Part shown: positions 8,276 through 16,346 of the stretch, one piece after another
How the letters are laid out: each line of letters begins with the position of its first letter
Position numbering within the stretch: position 1 is the stretch's first letter
Assembly (NCBI GenBank): GCA_023431185.1
Contig: JAEYXS010000079.1
Coordinates: 9,572-73,571, forward strand
Direction: 5' to 3'
Length of the DNA stretch: 64,000 nucleotides
From: Verrucomicrobiota bacterium
Lineage (GTDB): Bacteria > Verrucomicrobiota > Verrucomicrobiia > Limisphaerales > JAEYXS01
Made by a program: the position numbers and the translations under genes
The notes under the pieces: model-generated
What the model saw: only the letters and a program-made list of their open reading frames with translations
Database searches by the model: none
Told to the model about the DNA's origin: nothing

Positions 8276-9370
8276 ATGAAAGCATCGTCGTCATCCTCCG
8301 CCGCCCTGCCATTGCCGGAGCGGGTCTCGCTCGTCACGCAGACGGCGCGCATTTTGCGGCAAGGCTTGGAGACAGGGCGATGGCCGGGGGCGTTGCCGGG
8401 GGAACGGTTGTTGGCGGAGCAATTGCGCGTGAGCCGGCCGACTTTGCGGGCGGCGTTGGCGCAGTTGGAGAAAGAGGGGCTGCTGCAAACTTCCCAGGGC
8501 AAACGGCGGCAAACTGTATCAGGCAAGGGCAAACGCAAGGTGGGGAAGAAGAGTGCGCCGAAATCGATCTGCCTGCTCTCGCCGCATCCGCTGGATGAGG
8601 TGCCGCCGATGGTTTTGTTTTGGATCAATGAGCTGCGGGTGCGGTTGTCGGAGCTGGGGCTGGGCATGGAGCTGGTGGTGCGGCCTTCGGCGTATCATGC
8701 GCGGGCGGAACGGGCTTGGGAGGAACTGGTGCAGAGTCATCCTTCGGCGGCGTGGGTGCTGTTTCTCTCGACGGAGCCGATGCAGCGGTGGTTCGCCGCG
8801 CACAAGATCCCGGCGCTGGTGGTGGGGTCGTGCCCGCCGGATGATCCCCTGCCCTCGGTGGATGTGGATTACCGGGCGGCGTGTCGCCATGCGGCGCAGT
8901 GGTTCAGCGGGCATGGGCACAAACGGTTGGCGTTGCTGCTGCCCGCGAGCGGCTGTCCGGGGGATCAGGAGAGCGAGGAGGGATTTCGTGAAGGGGCGGT
9001 GAAGGGCGAGGTGAAAGTCGTGCGGCATGATGCGACGGTGGCGGGAGTGTGTGCGAAGGTGGATCGGCTGCTGGGATCGAGTGAAGCGCCGACGGCGTTT
9101 CTCATCGCGCGCTCGGCGCATGCGCTTACGGTGCTGACGCATCTGCAACGGCGGGGTTTCAAGGTGCCGCAGGACATCGCGCTGATCAGCCGGGATGAGG
9201 ATCCGTATCTGCAACATGTGGTGCCGATGCTGGCGCGGTATACGAGCCGGCCGCAGCAGTTCGCACGGAAGGTGGGCGAGGCGTTGGTGCAGGTGTTGGA
9301 GCGGGATGCGAAACCGGTGAAGCCGGTGCGGTTGATGCCGGAGTTTTTGAGAGGGGAGACGGCGAAGTGA
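8276..9370 (+). CDS. GntR-type winged-helix regulator with LacI-like sugar-sensing domain
   Basis: A 364-residue DNA-binding regulator. The N-terminus carries a GntR winged helix with LPGERLLAEQLRVSRPTLR followed by ALAQLEKEGLL (about residues 38-70). After a basic linker, the rest resembles the periplasmic-binding-protein fold of LacI/GalR sensors (Peripla_BP_3 type), with WVLFLSTEP, LVVGSCPPDDPLPSVDVDY and a late IALISRDEDPYLQHV block. This architecture is typical of sugar-responsive regulators in Verrucomicrobia and Planctomycetes. The start at 8276 is chosen because the upstream in-frame ATG (8201) would code through the palindromic operator with a non-homologous leader. It probably controls itself and the FAD oxidoreductase, and perhaps neighbouring glycan genes. 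The inducer is unknown; rhamnose is a guess based only on the nearby kinase. Confidence 0.85.
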   Translation: MKASSSSSAALPLPERVSLVTQTARILRQGLETGRWPGALPGERLLAEQLRVSRPTLRAALAQLEKEGLLQTSQGKRRQTVSGKGKRKVGKKSAPKSICLLSPHPLDEVPPMVLFWINELRVRLSELGLGMELVVRPSAYHARAERAWEELVQSHPSAAWVLFLSTEPMQRWFAAHKIPALVVGSCPPDDPLPSVDVDYRAACRHAAQWFSGHGHKRLALLLPASGCPGDQESEEGFREGAVKGEVKVVRHDATVAGVCAKVDRLLGSSEAPTAFLIARSAHALTVLTHLQRRGFKVPQDIALISRDEDPYLQHVVPMLARYTSRPQQFARKVGEALVQVLERDAKPVKPVRLMPEFLRGETAK

Positions 9371-9378
9371 ATCTCGGA

Positions 9379-9514
9379 GGAGCGCGGCTTTTAAGCCGCC
9401 TAAAGATCCGAATACCAAGCGGATCTCAAAATGCCTGAACCGTTGTATGTTAACGGCAAAATTTCTGAAGCCGCTTTGCTTATGAAAGTTTAGGCGGCTT
9501 AAAAGCCGCGCTCC
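9379..9514. repeat. MITE-like element, family A, copy 2
   Basis: A 136-bp element with the same terminal inverted repeats as 7128-7275 (left 9379-9404, right 9489-9514). It is in the opposite orientation to copy 1 judged by its interior. The two copies flank exactly the RraA-like gene and the regulator. Confidence 0.75.
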
Positions 9515-9548
9515 ACCTGGCGGTGCTTCACTCGCGCCAAAACTATCG

Positions 9549-11018
9549 TTACTTTTTCGCCGTTAGTTGCTCCAGTTTCCGTGCCGCCGTTTGCCACGCT
9601 TCTTTATCCACAGGCTGATAGGTTTCTACGGAGAAGGAGGTGGCGATGAGTTCGCGGGCGTTGGCGAGGGAGGAGAGGTGGCCGAGGGTGATGGCTTGGA
9701 GGATGAGGTTGCCGAGGGCGGTGGCTTCGACGGGACCAGCGATGACGGTGCGACCGGTGGCGTTGGCGGCGAATTGGTTGAGCAGTTTGTTCTGGCTGCC
9801 ACCACCGACGATGTGGAGGACTTCGGTTTTCAAGCCAGAGACTTCTTCGACCTGGCGGAGCGTGCGGTCGTACATGAGGGCGAGGCTTTCCAGGACGCAG
9901 CGGGCGATGGCTCCGGGTGAGGTGGGCGCGGGTTGATGGGTCTCGCGGCAGAAGGCGGCGATCTTCGCGGGCATGTCGCCGGGGGCGACGAAGCGCGGGT
10001 CGGTGAGATCAATGATCGCGGCGAAAGGCGGGGCATCGGCGGCGAGTTTGGTGAGGGTGCCGTAGTCGATGTCGTTGCCTTCGGCGGCCCATTGGCGGCG
10101 GCATTCCTGGATGACCCAGAGGCCAACGATGTTTTTCAGAAGACGCACTGTGCCGCCGTAGCCGAGTTCGTTGGTGAAGTTATGCGTGCGGCAGAGGTCG
10201 GTGAGGACGGGCTTTTGCAGTTCCACGCCGAGCAGGGACCACGTGCCGGAGCTGAGGTAGGCCCAGTTCTGGCCGCGAGCGGGCACAGCGGCGACGGCGG
10301 CACCGGTATCGTGTGAACAGGTGGCGATGACTTGGAGATTTTTAAGCGACAGTTCTGCGGCGAGGTCGTGTTTGATAGGGCCGAGGTTGGTGCCGGAACT
10401 TACGACCTGCGGAAAGATGTTGCGCGGCAGCTTTAATAAATTGATGAGGTAATCCGACCAGGCGCGGGTGCGGGGATTGTAGAGTTGAAAGGTGCTGGCC
10501 ATGGATTCTTCCACGGTGGCATTGCCGCTGAGGAAATAATTGAAGGCATCGGCCACGCTGAGGAGGAGACGCGCGTTGCGCAAGCGTTCGGGGGATTCGG
10601 CGGCGAGCTGGTAGAGCGAGTTGATGGGCATGAACTGAATGCCCGTTTCCGCGAAGACATTCTCCCATTTGGTGAGTGAGAAGACGCGCTCAACGCCGCG
10701 AGCCGTGCGGGGATCGCGGTAATGAAAGGTGGGCGGGATGAGGGTGCCTTTGGCATCGAACAGGACGTAATCGAGGCCCCAGGAATCGGTGCTGATGCTG
10801 GCGATGGGAAGCTTGCGCCGGGCCACCAAGCGTAAACCGGCCTTCAACTCATTGAACAACTGCGGGATGTCCCAGTGGAGGGATTCGCCGACGCGTCGGA
10901 CGGGGTTGGGGAAGCGGTGGAGTTCTTCTAGGGTAATGTGCCCGGCGTGCAACGACCCGAGCATGAGGCGGCCGCTTTCGGCGCCGAGATCGCAGGCGAG
11001 GTAGTGGTGGGTGGTCAT
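9549..11018 (-). CDS. rhaB: Rhamnulokinase
   Basis: A 489-residue FGGY-family sugar kinase that would phosphorylate L-rhamnulose to rhamnulose 1-phosphate in the cytoplasm. Visible features are the phosphate-binding start CDLGAESGR (residues 9-17), STDSWGLDYVLFD with HYRDPRT near 85-115 (typical of rhamnulokinases), the CSHDTGAAVAAVP block and the C-terminal HIVGGGSQNKLLNQ nucleotide-binding motif followed by GRTVIAGPVEATALGN. The ATG at 11018 has an AAGG ribosome-binding site at a good distance; an in-frame start at 11057 would add 13 non-conserved residues. Isomerase and aldolase genes of the rhamnose pathway are not in the window. Confidence 0.93.
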   Translation of the reverse strand: MTTHHYLACDLGAESGRLMLGSLHAGHITLEELHRFPNPVRRVGESLHWDIPQLFNELKAGLRLVARRKLPIASISTDSWGLDYVLFDAKGTLIPPTFHYRDPRTARGVERVFSLTKWENVFAETGIQFMPINSLYQLAAESPERLRNARLLLSVADAFNYFLSGNATVEESMASTFQLYNPRTRAWSDYLINLLKLPRNIFPQVVSSGTNLGPIKHDLAAELSLKNLQVIATCSHDTGAAVAAVPARGQNWAYLSSGTWSLLGVELQKPVLTDLCRTHNFTNELGYGGTVRLLKNIVGLWVIQECRRQWAAEGNDIDYGTLTKLAADAPPFAAIIDLTDPRFVAPGDMPAKIAAFCRETHQPAPTSPGAIARCVLESLALMYDRTLRQVEEVSGLKTEVLHIVGGGSQNKLLNQFAANATGRTVIAGPVEATALGNLILQAITLGHLSSLANARELIATSFSVETYQPVDKEAWQTAARKLEQLTAKK

Positions 11019-11318
11019 GTGTCGCCTTAAGGAAAATGGGCGAAGCGCAAAGTTCAAAGCTCAAAGTTCAAGGAAAGGAACGCAATGACCACCCCGACCT
11101 CTGGTGCGGGGTTCATGACGAAGCACCAATGCTGTAACAGCGGCACTTAATGAGGCTTGATCCCCTAAGCTCCATCATCACAGCGTCGCTACGCGACGCA
11201 AACATACTTTCTTTCTGCTACCGTGGGCTCCGCTTCGCTTCACCCACGGCTACCTTCACTGCGTGCCTCTGGCACGCACCTGAGCCACGGCTTCAAATTA
11301 TTGCGCGAGTAAATCAAT
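11019..11318. other. 300-bp gap with palindrome cluster
   Basis: There is no convincing gene. AAAGTTCAAAG-type direct repeats occur at about 11047-11071. A hairpin cluster lies at 11183-11277: GCGTCGC-tac-GCGACGC (11183-11199), CCGTGGG...CCCACGG (11221-11249) and GCGTGCC-tct-GGCACGC (11261-11277). It lies downstream of the minus-strand ATP-grasp operon and upstream of rhaB, so it could also act in 3'-end formation. Confidence 0.6.
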
Positions 11319-12078
11319 TTATCCACCGGCTGAAGCTTCGGCGAGATAGCCGCCATACCCGCCCAAGCGATCGCGTTTCATGCCGAGCATCGTCAGGGCG
11401 CGGTGCCAGAACAGGCCGAATCGCGAAGGTCTGTTCACGGTCAGTGGAGCGATGGGAGAGTTATCGCTGATATCTTTGGTGTAGATATTCACGCCTTCCT
11501 CCTGCCAGCGGCGCAGGGTGTGGGCGAGATCCGGTTGTGGCTGGCCCGCATGATACTGAATCAGCACCACGAACTTGATGCCGTGTGAGAGGAGATAATT
11601 CGACGATGGAAAGTCCGTGGTGAAGCTGACGGAGCGATTATCGAAACGCACGGAGTCAGAAATCATTTCAGGTCCACGGCGATTCGCATCGAGCAGGAAA
11701 ACCGGTGGAGCATCGGGTCGCAGATTGAGCTTTCCCAAGGTTTCGGCAGAAAAATGCAAGGCTGCGGCGATAGGGGCAGTCTCAACCGCTTCACGGTGAA
11801 TTCCTCCCGGCAGGGCATTGTACAAAGGGATGGGACGATAGCCCAAGGGGGGCCAGTGCCAGCCCGAGCGAAATGCCATCGGTGCTGGGAAGATCGACCA
11901 CAAAGGCCGTGCCGGCGGGGACTTCGGGCAACCAGCTCAAATCCCAATAGCGCTCGAAGTGTGTCGGGGATGTAAAGTGATCCTCCATCCACGCAAAGAG
12001 GACGGGCTTCACCCACGGTGACCAAAATCCGTGAGCCGGAGCCCAAGCGTCATATATCTCTGATCTTTTCATCTTCAA
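11319..12078 (-). pseudogene. Unrecognised cytoplasmic protein, frame-disrupted
   Basis: The gene starts at 12078 in an ATGA overlap with the ATP-grasp gene. The first frame runs to 11791 and a second frame covers 11903-11319. The two join naturally if one base of a six-G run at 11847-11852 (six C on the coding strand) is removed: LALAPLGYRPIPLYNALPGG then reads through, for about 252 residues in all. I do not recognise the family. The N-terminus is aromatic-rich (AWAPAHGFWSPWVKPVLFAW) and no signal peptide or membrane segment is seen. Translational coupling implies a role with the upstream ATP-grasp enzyme. The break could be a true mutation, slippage at the homopolymer or an assembly error; the sequence alone cannot decide. 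Confidence 0.7.
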
Positions 12079-13331
12079 TCCCGCACAAGCAGCGCGACGT
12101 CATACGCCGCAAAATCAATCAAGGGTTTCGGGGCCATGCGCACATACGCACCGGCAGCGCGGCCATTCACGGTGTAAACACCGAGGCACACGTGGCGGTC
12201 ACCATCGGGTGTGGCTAATGGCACGGATTCGAAACGGCGCTGGGCTACCCAGTCATTCGGAAAGAAACGTACGTGCCATTTGGTCCGCTGCCATTCGCGA
12301 GTGCTTTGCTGCGCGGTGCCGAACACGGCATCGCCGGTGTTGCAGAAGGCGGCTTTCACCAGCCAGCCATCATCCGTGCGCCATGGGACTTCGCGCGGGT
12401 CGCGTGTTTCCGGGAGCAACTGACGCCACATCGACATCGGTATGCGAAGATCATCCCACACGAGCGGGAAACGTTTGCTCTCGGCGATGATGCCGGTGCC
12501 GGGATTGGTCACGGGCGTTTGGCCGCCGCGAAAGAAATGCTCCCACCCGCTGCGGCGTGGCAATTGCGCGAGCCACTCCGCCTGATGAAAACGGAAGATG
12601 CCATCCATGCGCTCGGCACACACTTGGGGTGGCAGGTAAGCATGACCCTCGCGCCAAATGATCTGTGCGGGTTTCGCCTGATAGGTCTGGCAACCGCGGG
12701 CGCGCAGGCACTTCGCCACATAAGAGACGACCTGATGGTCCTCCATGTAACCGGGCGCAGTGAGCAACGCAATGCGGGCTCCTGGCCTGGTCGCAGCGAT
12801 GATCGCATCGGCTACGGCGTCACCAGGATTTCCGGTGGGGCTTGTGCCCGGGAATTGTTCACTGACAAGTGAGGCGAACAAGGAGCCTTCGCAATAGCCG
12901 CCGGGCACATCGCTGTTCACCTCGGAGATGCGCCAGCCTTCGGTGGTGGGATGAAAATCGAAACGCATCACGCGAGCGGCGGCGGGCGTCAGCGCTGGCG
13001 ATGATTGCAAGACCTTGCGGATGGAGCCGGGCAGGCTGAGGCGTTTCAGGAGTTCGGGGCGTTGCAGAATCTCCGCTTCCGCCGCCAAGGCTTCAGCAGA
13101 GAGAGCTTCCGCCATGCCGACGAGCGTGCTCCATTCTGCCGAAGTGATGTAGAGGGGGAATGGCGCGAGGGTGCTGACATCGCCCACTTGAGGATCCCAT
13201 TTGCACCCATCGAGCAACATCGTGCGGCGGATGCGGTGAAATACTTCCGCAGAGAGACTTTCGCCGGCTACCAAGGGTTGGAAGGTCGTTTGCCTTATCT
13301 GCGTTTCTGGGGTTGATACTGCGGCATTCAT
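12075..13331 (-). CDS. Glutathionylspermidine-synthase-like ATP-grasp protein (YjfC-type)
   Basis: A 418-residue protein whose pattern fits the circularly permuted ATP-grasp ligase family of glutathionylspermidine synthase and E. coli YjfC. It has RFDFHPTTEGWRISEVNSD followed by PGGY (the family E-x-N-x-D metal/ligand block), then NPGTGIIAESKRFPLVWDD and WLVKAAFCNTGDAVF, which correspond to the nucleotide-binding loops. Such enzymes form amide bonds using ATP; the peptide or polyamine substrate here is unknown. The ATG at 13331 overlaps the stop of the upstream DUF350-like membrane gene (ATGA), and its own stop overlaps the next start (12078), so three genes are translationally coupled. A longer in-frame start at 13496 lies wholly inside the upstream gene and is rejected. 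Confidence 0.72.
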   Translation of the reverse strand: MNAAVSTPETQIRQTTFQPLVAGESLSAEVFHRIRRTMLLDGCKWDPQVGDVSTLAPFPLYITSAEWSTLVGMAEALSAEALAAEAEILQRPELLKRLSLPGSIRKVLQSSPALTPAAARVMRFDFHPTTEGWRISEVNSDVPGGYCEGSLFASLVSEQFPGTSPTGNPGDAVADAIIAATRPGARIALLTAPGYMEDHQVVSYVAKCLRARGCQTYQAKPAQIIWREGHAYLPPQVCAERMDGIFRFHQAEWLAQLPRRSGWEHFFRGGQTPVTNPGTGIIAESKRFPLVWDDLRIPMSMWRQLLPETRDPREVPWRTDDGWLVKAAFCNTGDAVFGTAQQSTREWQRTKWHVRFFPNDWVAQRRFESVPLATPDGDRHVCLGVYTVNGRAAGAYVRMAPKPLIDFAAYDVALLVRD

Positions 13332-14143
13332 CGTGCGCCCTCCCACCAGCCAAGGTGCCATACCCACCCTGCTGCAATAGTGATGTAAACAAGCGCAGGC
13401 ACGAAACCACACTTTAAGACATCGCGTTGATAAGCGCTGGGTGTGGGGTGCAACCGGCGTTCCCAGGGAATCCCAACCAGCATCAAGGCAACGCAAAACC
13501 AGCTATCCACGATGAAATCTCCCAGCGTGGCCTCGGGCGATTCCCAATTGCCCGCCACAGCGCGTCCGCAGATGAGTCCGAGGGCGATGAGCATTCCCGC
13601 CAGGCGCAGACCCGCTGCGGTATCACGATCTTCGGTGACGGCACGGGAGATGTGGCCGCTCCCTTCAAAGATCATCCACCAAAGAAAGAAACCGAGGGTG
13701 CCGACAATCACGGAGAAGACGTTGTTCCAGAGCGAGGGGCCGGTGCCCACGTTGGAGCCGCAATAGATGAACGAGATGCCGATCACCCCGCCCGCCATCG
13801 CAAGGCCGGCGGCGCGGTTATTATTCTCGAGCACATCCACACTGAAACTGACGCCCGTGAGCGCCATCGCTTTCTTGGAGAGGAAAAGCCAAAGGAAACC
13901 ATTGGCGGTGAGCAAAGTGAGATAAACGCCGCTGGCTTTCACTTCTGGATCGGACCAGAGCAGCAAGGCGGGCACGATCAGCAAAGCCACGCACAAGGGT
14001 TTCGCCAGCAGGAAAGGAAACCGGGCCGCGAGCGAACGTCCTACGGGAATACTGGTCCAGCACTTGAACTGAAAAGCGAGGCTGAACGCGGCCCCGATCA
14101 GGCCGACTATCAGCAGCATCATCTCATCGTCATCTATGTCCAT
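13328..14143 (-). CDS. Multi-pass membrane protein with two DUF350-like repeats (YjfL-type)
   Basis: A 271-residue integral membrane protein with about eight hydrophobic segments. Two internal repeats share a DUF350-like pattern: an acidic/asparagine patch followed by an Ala/Gly-rich helix (VDVLENNNRAAGLAMAGGVI near 110-130, and TEDRDTAAGLRLAGMLI near 185-200). In E. coli the DUF350 protein YjfL is encoded near the ATP-grasp protein YjfC, and here the same kind of pair overlaps by four bases. The assignment is by pattern and context, not by alignment. It could supply a membrane platform or transport function for the product of the ATP-grasp enzyme. Confidence 0.62.
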   Translation of the reverse strand: MDIDDDEMMLLIVGLIGAAFSLAFQFKCWTSIPVGRSLAARFPFLLAKPLCVALLIVPALLLWSDPEVKASGVYLTLLTANGFLWLFLSKKAMALTGVSFSVDVLENNNRAAGLAMAGGVIGISFIYCGSNVGTGPSLWNNVFSVIVGTLGFFLWWMIFEGSGHISRAVTEDRDTAAGLRLAGMLIALGLICGRAVAGNWESPEATLGDFIVDSWFCVALMLVGIPWERRLHPTPSAYQRDVLKCGFVPALVYITIAAGWVWHLGWWEGAR

Positions 14144-14233
14144 TTCGTGAACCGCCCTTTCGTTGGGTGATTAGTGACCGCGGCGGGCGGGGATGCAATA
14201 GGAATTCTGGGGGAATTTTGGAATGGCGGGGAG

Positions 14234-14614
14234 TCAAGCGGGTGAACGTTGACCGAGATAGTTGATCAGGCGTTTCACCAGTTGAAGCGACAAGACGGCC
14301 AGCAGAGTGGTCACGAGCAGACAGACGCCAAGCCGGGCAAGCAATTCCATGTGGGACCAATGGAACAGCAATTCCATTCCGCCGGAGTTTTCATCGAGCC
14401 ATTGCGGCTGGATCAGGCGATGTGGCCAATACTGGTTGATGATTTCCAGGTCGGTCGTTCCATTGGAATGCATGATGAAGATGCTCGCGGTCGCTGTCGC
14501 CCAGGAGCCGATCACTGCATACACGGCGAAGAACCAAAGGACCAGGAGCATGACGAAAAGTCCGGCAGCGGGGTAACGGTGACGCAAAGTGTGTTGGAGC
14601 AGACGACGGAGCAT
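14234..14614 (-). CDS. Small two-helix membrane protein
   Basis: A 126-residue protein not matched to a known family. A basic N-terminus precedes a hydrophobic helix (about 15-45), a polar, probably extracytoplasmic loop of about 45 residues with Trp/His (WSHMEL), and a second helix (about 92-112) before a basic tail. It lies 90 bp upstream of the DUF350-like gene on the same strand and is likely the first gene of that operon. Confidence 0.6.
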   Translation of the reverse strand: MLRRLLQHTLRHRYPAAGLFVMLLVLWFFAVYAVIGSWATATASIFIMHSNGTTDLEIINQYWPHRLIQPQWLDENSGGMELLFHWSHMELLARLGVCLLVTTLLAVLSLQLVKRLINYLGQRSPA

Positions 14615-14651
14615 GTGAGAGAGGAAACACCGAGGGGAGGCGATGGTTTTT

Positions 14652-14996
14652 AGAGCCTGTCATGAATTTTAGTTGGGAATGACCAGAGGGCAGATTAAGT
14701 AATGGATGGGCTGAAACCAGCCTCCAGCAACTGCTTTGGCCCAAAGGGCCAGATGAATCCAGCCCAAGGCAACGACCGCACCCATGCCGCCGTTGCCCAA
14801 GGTTTACCGCGTTAATACAGGTGTGTCCTGACGGGACACCAGAACCTCTGGCGGCCCTTCAGGCCGCTTTCCTCTGACCTGCACCTCTACCCAAGGCAGA
14901 CCACCGACGGTCTGCCTTGGGCTGGACTCTTTTGGCCCTTTGGGCCAACTCGCTCTACGATCGCCCGGCATGTCTCCAAGTTCATGAAAGGCTCCA
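14652..14996. repeat. MITE-like element, family B, copy 1, with nested palindromes
   Basis: A 345-bp non-coding element. The left end GAGCCTGTCATGAA (14653-14666) and right end (14994-14981 on the other strand, GAGCCTTTCATGAA) match at 13 of 14 bases. Inside, 14736-14948 has its own inverted ends (TTGGCCCAAAGGGCC plus CCAGCCCAAGGCA) and several hairpins. The related copy 50973-51128 shares the terminal sequence. The ends resemble those of IS5-type elements, but this is from memory and unverified. Confidence 0.65.
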
Positions 14997-15223
14997 GATG
15001 ATTGATTCGGTAAGAGAGTCTGTCCGTTGGTAAAATCAGGGAATGGGTCAGCGCAGTCTGACGACTGCGGCTACCTACGGTTAGTGCGAGTGGTGACGGC
15101 TCCCTGGCGGAGAGCGAACCAGTCCGGATTGCTTGAACCGGAATCTGCCAAACGAACGGCCCGCCTCTGCCGGCAGGATGCCGGCAGCACATTGGGGGCG
15201 GAGCATGGGGAAGTGGTAGAATT

Positions 15224-15341
15224 CCTCGGCACTTGTGTACATGTGCCGAGGTGGAAATGGGTTTTTTGGTTGCGGTGGAGGTCGGGACATTTTGGGGGCC
15301 AAGCGGTAGAAATCCTCGGCACTTGTTGATAAGTGCCGAGG
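15224..15341. repeat. Pair of near-identical hairpins 90 bp apart
   Basis: GTAGAA-TCCTCGGCACTTGT direct repeats, each forming a hairpin: 15224-15232 with 15243-15251 (9 bp) and 15314-15324 with 15331-15341 (11 bp perfect, loop GTTGAT). The second lies about 70 bp before the start of the propeller gene at 15414. The rest of 14997-15413 shows no gene. Confidence 0.6.
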
Positions 15342-15413
15342 TCGGAAATGAAGGGATTCGGCGGGGATTGTCGTGGCATGAGGAGAGGGTTTTGGGTTAA
15401 CTCAAAGTCAGTG

Positions 15414-16346
15414 ATGGATCGGCGAGGTTTCATGGGGCTCCTGGGGTTGGGGCTGGCAGGCGGACGGCTGGACGCTCTGGGGGCGGAGGTCAAGGCGGTC
15501 GCCCGGAAGCGGCATGTGCTGAAGCCGGATGGGGCGTGGCGGTTGACGTCGCCAGACAAGGAGCAGTTCGATGCGTCGGGGCTGCTCTTGATGCCGAACG
15601 GGGACCTGCTCACGGTGAATGACAAGCGGGCGGGGCTTTATAAAGTGAAGCTGCCGGCGGAGGGGATGGAGGCGACGTTGGAGTTGATCCCTAACTGGTT
15701 CACAGGGAAACAGTTAGAGCCATTCAAGGGAGCGAAAAACGGGCATTGGGATCTGGAAGGGATCGCCCGGGATGAGGCGGGGCGAATCTATGTGTGTGAG
15801 GAGGGGAATCGCTGGGTGTTGCGGCTGGATCCGAAGACGGAAAAGGTGGAGCGGCTGGGGATCGATTGGGCGCCGGTGAAGAAGTTTTTCAGCACGGATC
15901 GGAATGCGTCTTGGGAGGGGATCGCGGTGGGGGATGGGCGGCTTTATCTGGCGAATGAGCGGGAGCGCGGGCGGATCATCGTGTTGGACCTCAAGACGTT
16001 GGAGATAGTGAGTGATTTCGCGGTGGGGGCGGCGCAGTTGCTGGCGCGGGACATGCATTACACGGATCTGAGCTGGTTTGGCGGGCATCTGTATGTGCTG
16101 ATGCGGGAGGCGCGGGCGGTCTTGCAGGTGGACCCGAAAACGGAGCGGGTAGTGGCGGAGTTCGACGTGTGGGCGCTCGAAAACAGCCCGGAGCATGCTT
16201 ATCACCGGCTCTACCCCACGGGCATCCTGGAGGGGTTGGCGGTGGATGCGGAAAACATCTGGGTGGTGACGGATAATAACGGGTATGGGCGGCTGAAGGA
16301 TTCGGCGGATAAGCGGCCGACGCTGTTTAGGTGTAAGCGGCCGTAG
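15414..16346 (+). CDS. Tat-exported beta-propeller protein (phytase-like esterase / SdiA-regulated type)
   Basis: A 310-residue protein beginning MDRRGFMGLLGLGLAGG, a twin-arginine signal. The mature part has repeated propeller-blade motifs: HWDLEGIARDEAGRIYVCEE, NASWEGIAVGDGRLYLANE, DLSWFGGHLYVLMRE and ILEGLAVDAENIWVVTDN. The DLEGI/WEGIA/LEGLA triplets are typical of the esterase-like-phytase and SdiA-regulated propeller families. Catalysis is not certain and the substrate is unknown. ATG 15414 is preferred; upstream in-frame starts (15333 GTG, 15378) would place the Tat motif well inside the protein and the first lies in a hairpin repeat. It appears to be a single-gene unit. Confidence 0.72.
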   Translation: MDRRGFMGLLGLGLAGGRLDALGAEVKAVARKRHVLKPDGAWRLTSPDKEQFDASGLLLMPNGDLLTVNDKRAGLYKVKLPAEGMEATLELIPNWFTGKQLEPFKGAKNGHWDLEGIARDEAGRIYVCEEGNRWVLRLDPKTEKVERLGIDWAPVKKFFSTDRNASWEGIAVGDGRLYLANERERGRIIVLDLKTLEIVSDFAVGAAQLLARDMHYTDLSWFGGHLYVLMREARAVLQVDPKTERVVAEFDVWALENSPEHAYHRLYPTGILEGLAVDAENIWVVTDNNGYGRLKDSADKRPTLFRCKRP

